From contig JAHLKF010000029.1 in the NCBI GenBank assembly GCA_025558075.1, positions 1-64,000 of the forward strand: 64,000 nucleotides of DNA, read 5' to 3'. This DNA comes from Gaertneriomyces semiglobifer (lineage: Eukaryota; Chytridiomycota; Chytridiomycetes; Spizellomycetales; Spizellomycetaceae). Positions 1-11,700 of the stretch are shown in pieces (positions within the stretch are counted from its first letter, which is position 1; every line of letters begins with the position of its first letter). Below the pieces are notes generated by a model. That model was not told the DNA's origin, did no database searches, and saw only the letters and a program-made list of their open reading frames with translations. Position numbers and translations under genes: made by a program.

Positions 1-1736
1 TCATTGATAATGAGGCTGCTCCGACTTTGGACAGAAAGACGTCCAAAGCTGCTAGTAAGATTCAGCAGATTTTGGGTGCTGAGGCACCTCAGAAGGCTCG
101 TGCTGCAGCTGCAGCTAACGCGAAGCCCGAGAGGCCGTGGTTCTTGGGCTACGACTACCCTTCAGAGGATATTGTGTTCAGCATGGAAGGGAAAGTGAAG
201 GGTGGAAGGCTGAAAGCCTTAATTGAAAGATTAACATTGCATGATGCCCTAGGTACGTTGTTTTACGCGAAATGCCATATGACTTTGGTGGACTGGTTTT
301 GCATTTTTGCTAATACGAAGATGTTTAGATGCTGATTTCACTCTCACCTTCCTCTTGACGTACCGGTCTTTCACAACCTCGCCCGAGTTCATTCGAATGG
401 TTTTGGACCGATTCAGCATGCCGGCTCCGGCAGGACTTGCTCCCGAACAGGAGCAGCAGTGGGTGTCGCAAAAGCTGACACCCGTCCGGTTGCGCGTCTT
501 CAACGTGCTGAAGAACTGGTTGGAGAACTATGCTCTTGACACGGACAGTAACGATGTACTGGCCGTGGATATGGTCAGAGTATTTGCCGAAGAAACTATG
601 AAAGAAGTCATGGCAAGCGCTGCAGCTCAATTGCTGCGTATCTTGAATAAAATGACACTGAATGGAGGTAACGCTTCTACGCGAAAATTGGTACAGAACA
701 ACCGAGAATGTCCCCCGCCCATCCTGCCGCGTAATCTCAACCGAATCAAGTTCTTGGAGTTGGACCCGTTGGAGGTTGCCAGACAGTTGACTGTTATGGA
801 GAGCGGGTTGTATGCGCGAATCATGCCGTCTGAGTTTTTGAAGCAAGCTTGGAGCGAGACCGCGGGTGACAAAGACGGCAAAGGAAAGAGTGTGAATGTC
901 AGAGCTATGATTGCGACGTCCAATCAGGTATGCCTTTCGAATGTGGTTTGCAAACAATGTTCGTGTTCTAACTACTCATGGTATATAGATTACGGGATGG
1001 GTTGCGTCCTCCATTCTCATGGAGAAGGATTTGAAGAAGCGGTCACAGATCATGAAGCAATTCATCTACATTGCTGATCGATGCCGAAACCTGAACAACT
1101 TCAACACACTGATGTCTATTATTGCTGGTTTGAACTCTGCACCTATCCATCGCCTGAAGCGGACTTGGGACCAACTCTCCCAGCGCTCCATGGCGATTCT
1201 CGACGCCCTCCGTCAAACCATGCGACGGGAAAAGAACTTTTCCGTCTACCGTGAGACGTTGCACAGTGCCAACCCACCTTGTGTCCCGTTTTTGGGCTTC
1301 TACCTTACCGATTTGACGTTTATTGAGGAAGGCAACCCGGACATGTTGAACGGCAACGGCAAATCCATCCTTGCCCAACGGCAAAGCGATTCATCCAACC
1401 CCAACGGACTGATCAATTTCAGTAAGCGGATGAAGACCGCAGAGGTCATCCGGGAGATACAGCAGTACCAGAACGTCGGGTACCTGTTGCAGACCGTGCC
1501 TGAGCTCCAGCATTGGTTGAGGAGTTGCTTGCGGGATGCCGGGGAAATGGAAAGCAACGGTCTTTGGGACATTTCAATGACTTTGGAGCCGAGAGAAAGG
1601 TAGGGTGATAGTGTACAGCTGTTTCGCTTGCGTTACCTCTTCTCGTGGGGCGACCGAGTCTTGATGCTTACTTGCTGATATTTCTAGGGAGGACGAAAAG
1701 ATTGCTCGACTCTTACAGGAATCAGGGTTCTTGTAG
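1..1736 (+). CDS. Ras guanine-nucleotide exchange factor (CDC25-type), 3' part
   Basis: Partial gene whose 5' end lies outside the window. Reading from base 3, four exons join cleanly: 3-252, 329-927, 989-1599 and 1688-1736, giving 502 C-terminal residues. Introns are 76, 61 and 88 nt with GT-AG ends, and the first has a TGCTAATAC branch site. The second exon opens with DADFTLTFLLTYRSFTT, the hallmark of the RasGEF N-terminal (REM) domain. Exons 2-3 carry the catalytic CDC25 homology domain (ELDPLEVARQLTVMES, NFNTLMSIIAGLNSAPIHRL, PCVPFLGFYLTDLTFIEEGN, INFSKRMKTAEVI). Such proteins load GTP on Ras at membranes and feed cAMP or MAPK growth signalling. An SH3 or other N-terminal region may precede the window. 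Family assignment is firm; the exact orthologue is not. Confidence 0.93.
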
Positions 1737-2287
1737 TTCTACCTTACCGATTTCGCGACCAAACCGACATGTCACGGCATTTATCACGCACGCAAAAGTT
1801 TTTCCCGACGCACTGTCAATTCGCTGGCTTTGTTCATTCTGTGACAGTTACCACCTTACAACACCTTGGCATACCTATTCGCATTTGTGCTTTTTGTTTT
1901 TTTTCCCCCATTTGGTTTTTTTTTTTGATTGCTGTTTCTTAGATTCTTTTTTTTTGTTCTCCCCCATACGTGAAGCATTTTAGTTGTCAGATAGCAAAAG
2001 TGAAAAGGGCGATTTTTTACAGTAGAGAGTTATAGGAGAAGGGAGGAAGGACGGCGTATTGGGATGTGGTTTTTTCTTTTTGCAACATTTGTTGATGTGG
2101 GTTTTTTTGGGGTTAGATCACGTAGGTAGTTCTGCTTCTTGGTTTGCCTGTTGGATAAATGTAGAATGTAAAATGTGAACGATGTATGTCCTCGCACCAT
2201 ACAAGTGTTTTGCAAGTACGTGTAAAAAGTACGCGCGAGGACACTGCAAAGTTCAGCTTCTACAACTACTGATATACATGCACAATA
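1737..2287. other. RasGEF 3' flank and IES6 promoter region
   Basis: No coding feature is supportable here. T-rich tracts at about 1890-1960 suit a RasGEF 3' UTR or polyadenylation region. The segment nearest 2288 would hold the promoter of the Ies6-like gene. Confidence 0.4.
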
Positions 2288-2830
2288 ATGAGCAGTGTTG
2301 AGGCAGACGCTCCACCCTCGCCGGCGCCGGAAGGTGCGGCCGAATCGACGACCGAAAGCGCAACGACATCCTCTACCATCCCAACATCCAACCCCGCAAA
2401 ACGCATCAAGGCAAGCAAAACGCATGTTCCATGTCCATGAACCAGCCACAAACATAACAATACCCTTTCCCAGTTAACACTCCAACCAGCTCCCTCTGCT
2501 TCTTCCACGCCACCCACCGCCGCATCCCTCTCACTCTACAACTACCCTCTTCCATTCAAGATCCCTCACCAAGCACCACCCCTAAAAAAGCTACGATCAC
2601 TCAAACCCGCTTCCAACCCACACCGCACAACCTATTGGGACATCCAAGCACCGCCCTCCCTGCTCCCCCAGAAAAAGTATTGTGATCTGACGGGTCTCCC
2701 TACGCATTATACGGATCCGAAAACTGGGTTGAGGTATTTTGATAAGGATTGTTTTGCGGTGGTGAGGGGGTTGAAGGAAAGGGATGTGGTGATGTTGAAG
2801 GCGGTGAGAGGGGTGGGAAGTGTTGTGTAG
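2288..2830 (+). CDS. IES6: INO80 complex subunit Ies6-like (YL1 C-terminal domain)
   Basis: Two exons, 2288-2410 and 2474-2830, encode 159 aa, close to the size of yeast Ies6. The C-terminal half carries the YL1_C signature: KKYCDLTGLPTHYTDPKTG followed by LRYFDKDCFAVVRGL. The N-terminal 41 residues are Ser/Thr/Pro-rich. Ies6 (INO80C in animals) is a small subunit of the INO80 chromatin remodeller and binds the Arp5 module in the nucleus. Without splicing the frame stops at TGA 2438-2440, so an intron is required. The best solution is a GC-AG intron (CATCAAG|GCAAGC to CCCAG), which keeps phase 0. The start at 2288 is the first ATG in frame. Identity is well supported by the domain; the donor site needs transcript evidence. 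Confidence 0.85.
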
Positions 2831-3135
2831 AAAAATGCGAGGTTGCTTAACTCTCTCAGACTATCATAGATCACCGTTGGGTGTGTGCATGATGAATGTG
2901 TCTTTCTCGATGCTTTCAGCGAATACTCCTAAACTGTCACGGTCGCACGCATTAGCGGGAGGGTTTCTGCACCCTCAAATAGATATCGTCGAAAACCATT
3001 CACTCTTCGTGCATGATATGCCTTTTTCCAACATGAATTCATATTATACGAACCGTTATAACATCACAAAGTGTGATACCATGTACAAGCACAGAAATGC
3101 TGAGAGGCCAATCTAGTATACAGAGTTTTTCCAAT

Positions 3136-3765
3136 CTACAGCGCAGCGACGAGTCCCGCCATCACACCCACCGCACCCATCGCACCGCTCCACCTATGCA
3201 CCATCCCCGAACTCTTATCACCCTTGCCAGCCCCATCGGCCTGAGCACCAAAGACGATATCCGTACACTGGAACAATAAGCCGTCACCTGCATCATAGGT
3301 GATTTGAATGGTTGCCTCTACGCCGTCTTTTACGCCCGTGATGTTGGAGAAGGTGAGTGGGTCAGAGGTCCAAGCGCTGGGCGTCGGGATGAAGGTGTTG
3401 AGGATACGGTGGACGGTGGGAGCATCGGAGGCCGTAAATGCGGTAGGAGGGGCGAGATGTAAAAAGACGTTGAGTGTTCCGCGGGGGTGGTAAGCCTCGA
3501 GGGTAATCTGGCCGCCATCTGAAAACAAAACGGTTAAACTCACATGTCGGTTGCGGGCGGCATAGGCTGAAAGTCAGAGTGGGACCGGGCTCTTACCTAC
3601 TGGGAAGGCCTTGCGAGGATTCTGGATATCGTTGAATCCACCACAAGGCGCTTCTATTTCGATATCGTCAACGTATCCGCGACTTTGGGGTTTGGTGAGT
3701 TGGAAGTGCGCATGGACACTGTAGAAAAGGGTGACGGCGAGAAGGAACTGGAAAAGCGAGCGCAT
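3136..3765 (-). CDS. BIM1-like (X325/LPMO-like) secreted copper-binding protein
   Basis: Two exons on the minus strand (3765-3597 and 3518-3136; 78-nt intron) give 183 aa. Residues 1-19 form a signal peptide (MRSLFQFLLAVTLFYSVHA), and cleavage would expose histidine 20 (HFQLTKPQSRGY). An N-terminal His followed by PxSRG, then EIEAPCGGFN, is the pattern of the LPMO-like X325 family, whose members include Cryptococcus Bim1. In that family the mature N-terminal His is a copper ligand and the proteins act in copper acquisition at the cell surface rather than in polysaccharide oxidation. The tail is a short hydrophobic segment (GAMGAVGVMAGLVAAL) preceded by small and charged residues, fitting a GPI-anchor signal. 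Neighbours give no functional hint. The copper role is inferred from family knowledge. Confidence 0.85.
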
Positions 3766-4738
3766 GGTTCTTTCGTCTGCTGATTGAGGATGCTTGTCAA
3801 AGTCAATAGTAGCTCTTTTTGCGAGTCGCTTGGGGGCCTCTTCTACTAGTTATATCTATGCGATGGAGTGAGTTCTTCGCTGAAGTGTGAAAAGTGCACG
3901 GCGTGTTGAAAGCGTCCGAAGGGCAGAAATGGAGCGTGTTTCCTGCTGTGCCACCGGACTGAACATTCCCAAAACGCTTAGGTAAGTGACCGCATCACTC
4001 CCTTGATTGATTAACTAATCATACCCTAACACTCATTTAGTCATCGCAGGTGTCACGTGACTGTGTGAAAGTTCCAGAACTCCCAAGCTACGCGTCGGGC
4101 ATCTAATACAGCTAATAAGTTTCTACCGCCCGTAAGTTTGTCAGTATGTCGTGGTGCTTAGGGTGAAAGGAGTGAGGCTCGGGTGCAGCCTTCTGGGGTT
4201 AATTCCACCAGGAGGTGATGGGTTAAGTCCACGCTACCCGTTCCATCATTCTTGTCGCGCCGGACATCTAGCCACCCACGAATTCTGTTCTGGTTGGTGA
4301 AACGACTGTGTACCGTTGCAGTGCAGCCTTCTGGGGTTAATTCCACTAGGAAGGTGATGGGTTAAGTCACGATCTACACGATACATCCGTGATGATTTCG
4401 GTCGGCTAGCCCCAAGAGCTTTCATGTGTATGCTTTTCAAGTACTTTCACGCGGGCGTCGCTAAGGCGCGGTCTTCGTCGCTCTCTCGGCTGTAAGCTTG
4501 CTGGCACATTACGCTAACCCTTTCACAAACGATGGGCATGGGCCTAACTAACCATCCGTTGATTGTTGGACGAGGAACATGGCGAGGGTTGTCGTAACCT
4601 TACGCGTGATGTCACCTTTTCAAGATTCACAGGTTTCTCAGCGCCAAGCCCGCAAAACCCAGATCAAATCCATCGACTTCCCGGTGCAACAAAAAGAAAC
4701 ACAACTCGCATACCCCATCAACTCATCACCAAAAAAAA
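3766..4738. other. Intergenic region with a direct repeat
   Basis: About 970 bp separate the divergently transcribed BIM1-like gene and the small membrane-protein gene. The only structure I see is the imperfect direct repeat at 4183-4233 and 4321-4371. Short minus-strand frames here are translations of that repeat and are not credible genes. Confidence 0.5.
4183..4371. repeat. 51-bp imperfect direct repeat, two copies
   Basis: Copy 1 (4183-4233) and copy 2 (4321-4371) begin with the identical GTGCAGCCTTCTGGGGTTAA and continue nearly identically through TGATGGGTTAAGTC. They differ by one substitution and small indels. The starts lie 138 bp apart and the spacer is unrelated to either copy. No terminal inverted repeats or target-site duplications were seen. 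Confidence 0.8.
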
Positions 4739-5002
4739 ATGCCCGACTTCCTCCCCTTCCCTGTCTGCATCTCCCTCTCCCCCTCCAACCCCTGTTTCAT
4801 CAAAATCGTCGGCCCAACACTCGGCTTCCTCATCGGCGTCCTCCTCGCCCTCATCGCATGGCCTATTGGTTGCATCGTGTGGTTTTGTGGGTGTTGTGGG
4901 TGGGTATGTGGGAAAGAAGGCGACGCGTATGAGAATGCTAGGACGTGGTTTGCGTGGCCGTGGATGGTGTGGATGGAGGTTGGGAGGGTGATCCCGTTTT
5001 GA
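4739..5002 (+). CDS. Small Cys/Trp-rich membrane protein, unknown
   Basis: A single-exon 87-aa frame. The ATG follows an A-rich leader (CACCAAAAAAAA), a favourable fungal start context. The protein has one long hydrophobic stretch (residues about 20-50, IVGPTLGFLIGVLLALIAWP then IGCIVWFCGCCGW), enough for one or two membrane passes, and a Cys cluster (FCGCCGWVCGK) just after it. The C-terminus is Trp-rich (RTWFAWPWMVWMEV). No domain is recognised and no function is proposed. It could be a palmitoylated or tail-embedded protein. The composition argues for real coding, but without homologues this stays tentative. Confidence 0.5.
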   Translation: MPDFLPFPVCISLSPSNPCFIKIVGPTLGFLIGVLLALIAWPIGCIVWFCGCCGWVCGKEGDAYENARTWFAWPWMVWMEVGRVIPF

Positions 5003-5843
5003 TTAAAGTATTCACACGTGGGTGGTTGTGTTGGAATAGGATGAGGGTGTATGAGTCTTTGGTTTTTTTGGGGCGGTGCATTGAGAAAATTAATCGTTCA
5101 CCTCCTCGCCATTCGCTGACATCACGAAATACACAGCGGAAAAGAAGGGAGTGGATACGCTTTCTCTTTGTACATATCTTTTTGAATTGCCACTGTACAT
5201 GTAGTTTATATGCATTACAATATAGTATAAAACCATGCTTATGCCCAAACGAACGAGATCCATCGTCGCCGGTGGGAAAAATCGCCGCGGACCGCGTTTC
5301 TTCAAATTCAACCCAAACACCGACAGGACTGTAATGAGCGTACACATCACATTTCGTACGGAAGACATGCATCGCCCTGGTCAACCAGCTCAACCGACCT
5401 CGAAGACGAGACAACCTTTGGAAGTTATTGCGCCCACAGGTTTAAACAGACAGCCTCTCATGCGGCGTTGGGTTTCTGCGCTGACAGGGACCATAGTTTT
5501 CCTTTCAATGGTGAGGAGGATTTGCTTGGCACCTGAGTCAGTTGATTCAAAATGAAAACTTCACATTTCCAAATTATGTACAAGATCATGAAGTTTTCTT
5601 TTGTGTGCCCGCGCTATGTAAAACATACCAACAACATTCGTCTACCCAAACGCCCCACCTTCCTCCAAACCCACTTCAGCCCTAAATCATACAAGAGACA
5701 ATAAAACACCCAAATCTCTAATAAAAATAGCGTCCTTCATCAACGTTCCAACAAACATTTGACGATGCCCAACCAAACTCACGACCCAAGCGCGGTGGTC
5801 CAGCACGTCACTTGTCCTGAACAAACTTTCCCAATGATTGAAC
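5003..5843. other. Convergent intergenic region before the H+-ATPase stop
   Basis: Several short overlapping frames exist on both strands (for example plus 5235-5555 and minus 5090-5368), but none has a recognisable domain or clean splice structure. The part nearest 5844 should contain the H+-ATPase 3' UTR, which is A/T-rich in transcript sense. Confidence 0.4.
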
Positions 5844-8757
5844 TTATGCGTTCTCAATCTTGTAGGAGACCTCGACAGCAGCAGTTGCTGCCTTCTGTTG
5901 TATCCTTGCAAGAATACCCTTCTTCTCAACGGCGTACCGGAACGCTCCCAATGCCCGCGTCATACGGACAACCTTTTGTGCCTTGCGCCAGTTGATCATA
6001 ACAGCGTCCAACTCTTTCTTGCGTGCAATACGGGCGTGCAACTTCTTGCGACGGGCCGGTGTTGGGCATAACCGTGCAGTGACTTCGAATGACCAGTGAC
6101 GCATGACGAGAACTTTGACAACATCCAAGAACATGAACATGACCAAGGAAACGGCCATGACTCCCAATCCCCATCCCCATCCAATCTTGTGGGCTTCCAA
6201 TGCGTGCCATCCGAAGATAGAAATGAACATGGCAATGACCTGAGTACCGATGATGATGATGGTGAAGGTAGGACCGGGAATGGACTTCCAGAACCAGGTC
6301 TCAACACGGGTAGAGAAGATGACGAAGTGAGGACAGGAAGACACTTGCAAGTAGATGATGGTCTGAAGCTTCTTCAAGCCTTCGGCACGCTCCTCTTCGT
6401 TTCCATCCTCACCAAGACCGAAAGCGTAGCGACCGACAAAGTAGTGGCAGAAGGTGATAATCATAAGAAGGAAACCAAGAATGAAAGAGAGCGACAAAAG
6501 CTGACCAATTCGCCACTTGTCGGGACGGTTGTTGATGCGCGCGTTGTCGAAAGCGATGACGAGGGTAGCAGCGTCGTTGAGCACAGCAATCAACAAGATC
6601 AGACGGTCAGGAATGTTGAAGTTGAAGGCCAAGATAGAAATGAAGAAGAACAACAAGAAGTGAATCGTGGAGGCGATACGGTAGAGGGCGTAAGAACGCA
6701 TGCGCTGGAAAATAGCACGGGACGTCTTGACACCGTCAACAATGGTAGAGAGACCAGAGGCAAGCAACACAATGTCGGCAGCAGAACGGGCAGCATCAGT
6801 ACAACCTTCGACAGCAATACCGACGTTGGCTTTCTTGAGCGCGGGAGCATCGTTGACACCGTCACCAGTCATACCAACAAGTTGGCCACGGTTCTGAAGC
6901 AGCTCGACGACACGGTACTTGTGCTCAGGAATGACGTGAGCAAAACCATCGGCCTTGATAACACGGTCAGTGATCTCCTCCTCATCCTGAGATTCATCGA
7001 TGAGCGCAGAGGCATCCAAAATGGCACGGTCCATACCAAGACGGTAAGCGACTTCCTTTGCAATGATCAGTTGGTCACCAGTGATCATCTTGACGTGAAT
7101 ACCGAGCTCGTTACACTCCTTGATGGTCTGGGCAGAGTCGTGACGTGGAGGGTCAAGCAAAGAGATCATACCAACCATCTCGAACTTGGTCATTTCGGCG
7201 TCAACGGTACGAGCAACACCCAGGGCACGAAGACCACGGCCAGCGAGCTCATTGACAGCGTCAGTCGCTTCCTTGTGACCACCGACCATGCGAACAATGA
7301 CAGGTGGGGCACCCTTGATGCAACGGAACTTTTCACCAGTGGTCAAGTTGGTAACAGTGGCCTCGGTGTACTTGGAAGTAGGGTTGAACGGAATGAAACC
7401 AGTGACCTTGTAGCCGGGAATATCGTACTGTCCCACACGCTCCTTGAGAATCTCAACACGCTCCTCGGCAGCAGTACGGACGGCAAACTCGATCGGGTCC
7501 TGTGCTCCGGGCTCGGAAGCCATGTAAGCATAGGTAAGGAGTTCTTGATCATCGTAAGAATCACCGGTGCCGTGGAAGTCGGTGGAGGTGTTACCCTTCT
7601 TCGACAAGTAAGGCTTGTCAAAGCTCAGCTCGTTCATAGTAAGAGTACCGGTCTTGTCAGAGCAAAGAGTGGAAACGGAAGCAAGTTCCTCAATAGCAGT
7701 AAGACGCTTGACGATAACGCTCTTCTTGGCCAACTGGGAAGCACCGACAGCCATGGTCACAGACATCACAGTGGGCAGACCAACGGGAATGGCAGCAATC
7801 AAGAGAATCAGGACGGTCTTGAGGGCTTCCTTTGGCGGCTTGTTCTTAGTGACCCCCCTTTCGTCGTCCCAACCACGTCCTTTCCACTCCACAAAGAAGA
7901 TGATGAGAACCATGCTGAGGGAGATGGCGATAAGGAAGTTACCGATCGTGTTGATGACCTTTTGGAAGTGACCTTGTTCGTTGGTGATGGAAATCAAGTT
8001 GGCAGCGCGACCAATGTAGGTGTTGATACCGGTCTTGGTGACAATGGCAAGCATTTGACCTTGCTTCACGATGGAGGAGGAGAAGGCAATGGAGCCCTTG
8101 CCCTTCTTCACGGGAAGAGACTCACCGGTCAAGGCGGCCTGGTCAATTTGCAAGTGAGCTTCAGGGGTTTCTTCACCAGTGACACCAATACCAAGGAGAC
8201 GACAGTCGGCGGGGACAATGTCACCGAGACGGAGAGCAATGACATCACCAGGAACCAAAAGACGGGATTCGACCTCGACAAGCTTGCCGTTACGGAAGGC
8301 CTTGCATTGGAGCGCAAGGGTGTTCTTCAAGGCATCGAGAGCACTCTCAGCCTTGGCCTCCTCGTGGAAACCAATGACAGCGTTGGCGATCAAGACAAAG
8401 ACAAGGATACCGAAATCGGGCCAGTTCCCAAGAATGGCACACACAATGGCAGCAATCTCAAGCAAGTAGGAAAGTGGACCACCGAAGAATGACAGGAACT
8501 TGAGGAACCTGTTTGTCTTTTTCTCGGGAATTTCTATAGAGTCATTTGTCAGCACCACCGGAAAGGGCAAAAGTGGTTGATCCATGTAGACACATACCGT
8601 TGGGACCAAACTGCGTCAGACGCTCTTGCACTTGAGCATCGGTGAGACCGTCTAACGGTTCAGTCTGCAACAAGGCCTCCAATTCTGGCTCGAGAGCCTC
8701 GGTAACTTCGACATGCGTCTCCTCTGCAGGGACGTCCTTCTTATCGTCGTGACCCAT
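5844..8757 (-). CDS. PMA1: Plasma-membrane H+-transporting P-type ATPase
   Basis: Two exons (8757-8598 and 8533-5844; 64-nt intron) encode 949 aa. The join gives FGPNEIPEKKTNRFLKFLSF, matching the conserved fungal N-terminus. P-type motifs appear in order: PGDVIALRLGDIVPADCRLL and LTGESLPVKKGKGS (actuator), CSDKTGTLTMNELSFDKP (phosphorylated Asp), KGAPPVIVR (nucleotide site) and MTGDGVNDAPALKKANVGIA (hinge). About ten membrane helices are visible, and VLNDAATLVIAFDNA matches the fungal P3A pump. A basic C-terminal tail follows. The pump exports protons at the plasma membrane and sets the gradient that drives nutrient uptake. Strong C-ending codon preference, unlike neighbouring genes, suggests very high expression and also creates a long antisense open frame. 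Confidence 0.96.
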
Positions 8758-11700
8758 TTTGACAACAACGAACTCTTACACAGGCCTTGGCGACCGAGTG
8801 AGAGACCCACCCACAACTAGTTAAAGGATGATGAGGGATATGATGTTCAACTTGGACCGGGGCTCGAGAAAGCTGACCGGTTCAAATATGGAATTTGGAT
8901 GTGGGGGGGGGTTGAGAAGGGAATGAGGGATGAGGGGCGAGAGATGTGAGAGGGGGGGCGGAAGGGATAACTAGTTTATATTTGACAGGGTGGTGGTGAG
9001 TAGGCAAGGAGGCTCACTCTCAACTTCTCTATCCTTTTCCCAGATCAGATTAGGAGAAAGGGAATCGAGGAACGGTGTGGGGGATGTGGGATGGAGGGGG
9101 GAGTGAGGGGCGAGCGAGGGTGTGTGTCGCAAGTTGTTGTTGTTGTTGTTGGGGGAGGATAAGAAAAAAAACGGAGGGAGGGAGGGGGAATGCACCAAGG
9201 CGAGCAGGTTTTATCTATTTTGCCTGGGCGTCTGTGGGCGGGCGGGGGCGGCGTGGATCGTGTTGTTGTGTTTTGGGAAGAAAAGGTTGGGTTGGGTTGT
9301 CCATGTCAACGGTGAGTGAGTCTCGAGTGGGTGGGTGGGTGGGTGGGGGGCCTCGGACTGTGGATCTCGGGCCACACAACAACAACAAGGCACTCACTCC
9401 AGACTCACTTGCCCGAGTCAATATCAACATCGCAGGGAACAAAATGTTCATAAGTCGGTAATACTATTATCGCCGGGGGGAAAGGGGGCAAATTGATAAT
9501 GCGATAGGCCGCTTGTGTGGCAACAACAAAAGGGCAATATGAGGCGCGCGGGTTATTTACCCAGAAAAGTCTCCCTGGATCCATTGATTGACAAGCGATA
9601 CCGATATATAATAAATGGATTACGTAAACATTGGTGACTGGAGTGTTATTCATGGTGATAATTTACCGGCGACGGTAGATGTTGCCATGCCGTCCAAGTG
9701 ACGCAGTGACCACAGAGTGAAAGGAAATACCCCGTTGGCATGGCGTTCACTCACATAACAGAGCGATAGACCCAGCGGACCCTATTAGCACGTTCCTTTG
9801 TTATCAGGAGGCAAATTTCGTGATGCACAGTCACGAGACATCACCAACCGGCAAAATAAATATCGTGGAGCCTGGAGTATTATTCAATCGGCGTCATGAG
9901 TTGACATCCACGGGTTCGGTTGCGCAACCCGCGCTCATCACTCCCTTATCAGAACAACATCTTTTCTTATGGAAAACACGCTACTTTCCAATTGAGCCAC
10001 GATACTATCCTGTGCATATCAGATATCGGCAATACTTTGTCTGATGAACACAAAACCCTAACACGTCATATGAGAGGCCCAGCCTGCCGTTCCCATTCAG
10101 CACGTTGCCGCCTTCTTGATTTCCATTGGGCCATTCTTTCAACGTGTCTTTTGCGTGGCGTCCGTCTATTTAAATATTAGCCGGGGTCCCCCCCCACCTT
10201 CCGCCGAATACTTCTTTCCCAAATTTCACTTGTCCGCGGAAGTTTCGACGCCGGGGAGGCAAACATGAACAAACTGGCGCGAATGGCCGCGGCGGGCGCC
10301 ATAATTCATTCATATGACGAGCAGCAAAATGCAAAGGGCTTGGATCGACTCTTCCCGGCGGTGGGAAACACGACCGTAGCACGCGTATGATCAGTTAATT
10401 GTCAATTTGACTAGGGAAGGGAACTTTCGTATCTGGCTTTTTAATCTCATGTGCACGCATATGCCAACGCCTTGGCTCCGACAATGTCCTTCATCACTCC
10501 TGGGAAGTCTCATTCGTAGTAACTTCTCAGCAATGATCATTCAACAGTTTATGGCATACCCCAGCCGTTCATTAAATTAATTAATGAAATGTTCGTTTCC
10601 CAACTTCTGTCCAAAAAAACATCGATCTGGCTGGGGGACGATTGTGAGAGTCTCCGTGTCGCAGGAATGGCTTCTTGCCATTCCACAAAAAGAAAAAAAG
10701 AACAGTAACCTGTGCTCAGTCAGTTGTCTCCTCGACCAGCCAACCAAGTTGTTTGGCAATGACCATGACGGTGGGAGCTCGTGTCCTACAAGCGAACAGA
10801 AGCTTCTTAAGAAGGATGCGGAGGGTCAGGCCACCAGGCTTTCCGACCGAAAATTCCACCCAAAGAGGTGGGGATTGGACTTTGCCTCCGCCCCTTCTTT
10901 TCCCCCTTCCAAAATTCTTTTTAGGAACTTTAGAAAATTCCATCGTCAGAAACTCGTGTCCGCGTCAACTTGTTTTTTACCCCGCTCGAAATTCGGTCAG
11001 TTCAAATTCACACCTCGCCGCAACTTGCAACACGCGACAAGTGAGGCGTATGACTTTTGAGCAGGCTTCCCCAACCTTTTACTTTCTTTGAAGGATGTGA
11101 CGACGGCTTTGATCAAATTGATTACGCGTGTATGCTTATGTCATTCCGCTGTAGGGCCTCCTTCCAGTGATCAATAGATCAATAGCCAGCCTAGTACCTC
11201 GAGAACGGTGTTCCGCACATGTAGGAGACTACAGGTGAAAAGTTGCTGTTCTTACGATTCTGTATACAGCTTCAAGATTGTTTACTTCGGACATTCACAT
11301 TCGTTTCCTTCAACTCTAACTATTCATTCTGAGGTCCAATTCGTTCATGCGTATCGTCAATTTTTGAACAGCTTCACACCGTGGTCCTGTACACCGTTGC
11401 CCAGATCCGCCAACCCAACCATCGGCCGCGTTACCCAACCGGGAGTTGGACATGGTGGATACGACAATGATGAACGAGAAGCGCCGGGTTGTGGAGGGAA
11501 ATCGTGTTCTAAGCATGTTTCCAAGATGGGTCACGTCGTAAACTAATTGACGCGTGGTTTTCCGAATAGCTTCAGATTCTTGTCGAACCATGATACTTGG
11601 GTTGGCGTCAAGATAAATGCATTGTTTAAGTGCAACAAGTCTGTATTGCATTTGTAGTACGCCCACCGACATTCACACTTGGGTCTCACGGTCTGTATAT

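Noticed and set aside
6096..8492. 798-aa open frame on the plus strand opposite PMA1
   Set aside because: It mirrors the strongly biased PMA1 codons, has repetitive hydrophilic composition (many Val-Asp, Thr-Asn) and no domain. This is a known artefact of codon bias.
9075..9461. 128-aa Gly/Arg-rich frame upstream of PMA1
   Set aside because: It is a translation of G-rich promoter sequence, including the (GGGT)n tract.
10584..11091. Two overlapping frames of 158 and 138 aa
   Set aside because: Both overlap in different frames, have no domain or splice logic and lie in otherwise non-coding DNA.
11316..11672. 118-aa minus-strand frame
   Set aside because: Composition is acceptable, but there is no recognisable motif, no flanking exon and a non-ATG-dependent start; evidence is insufficient.
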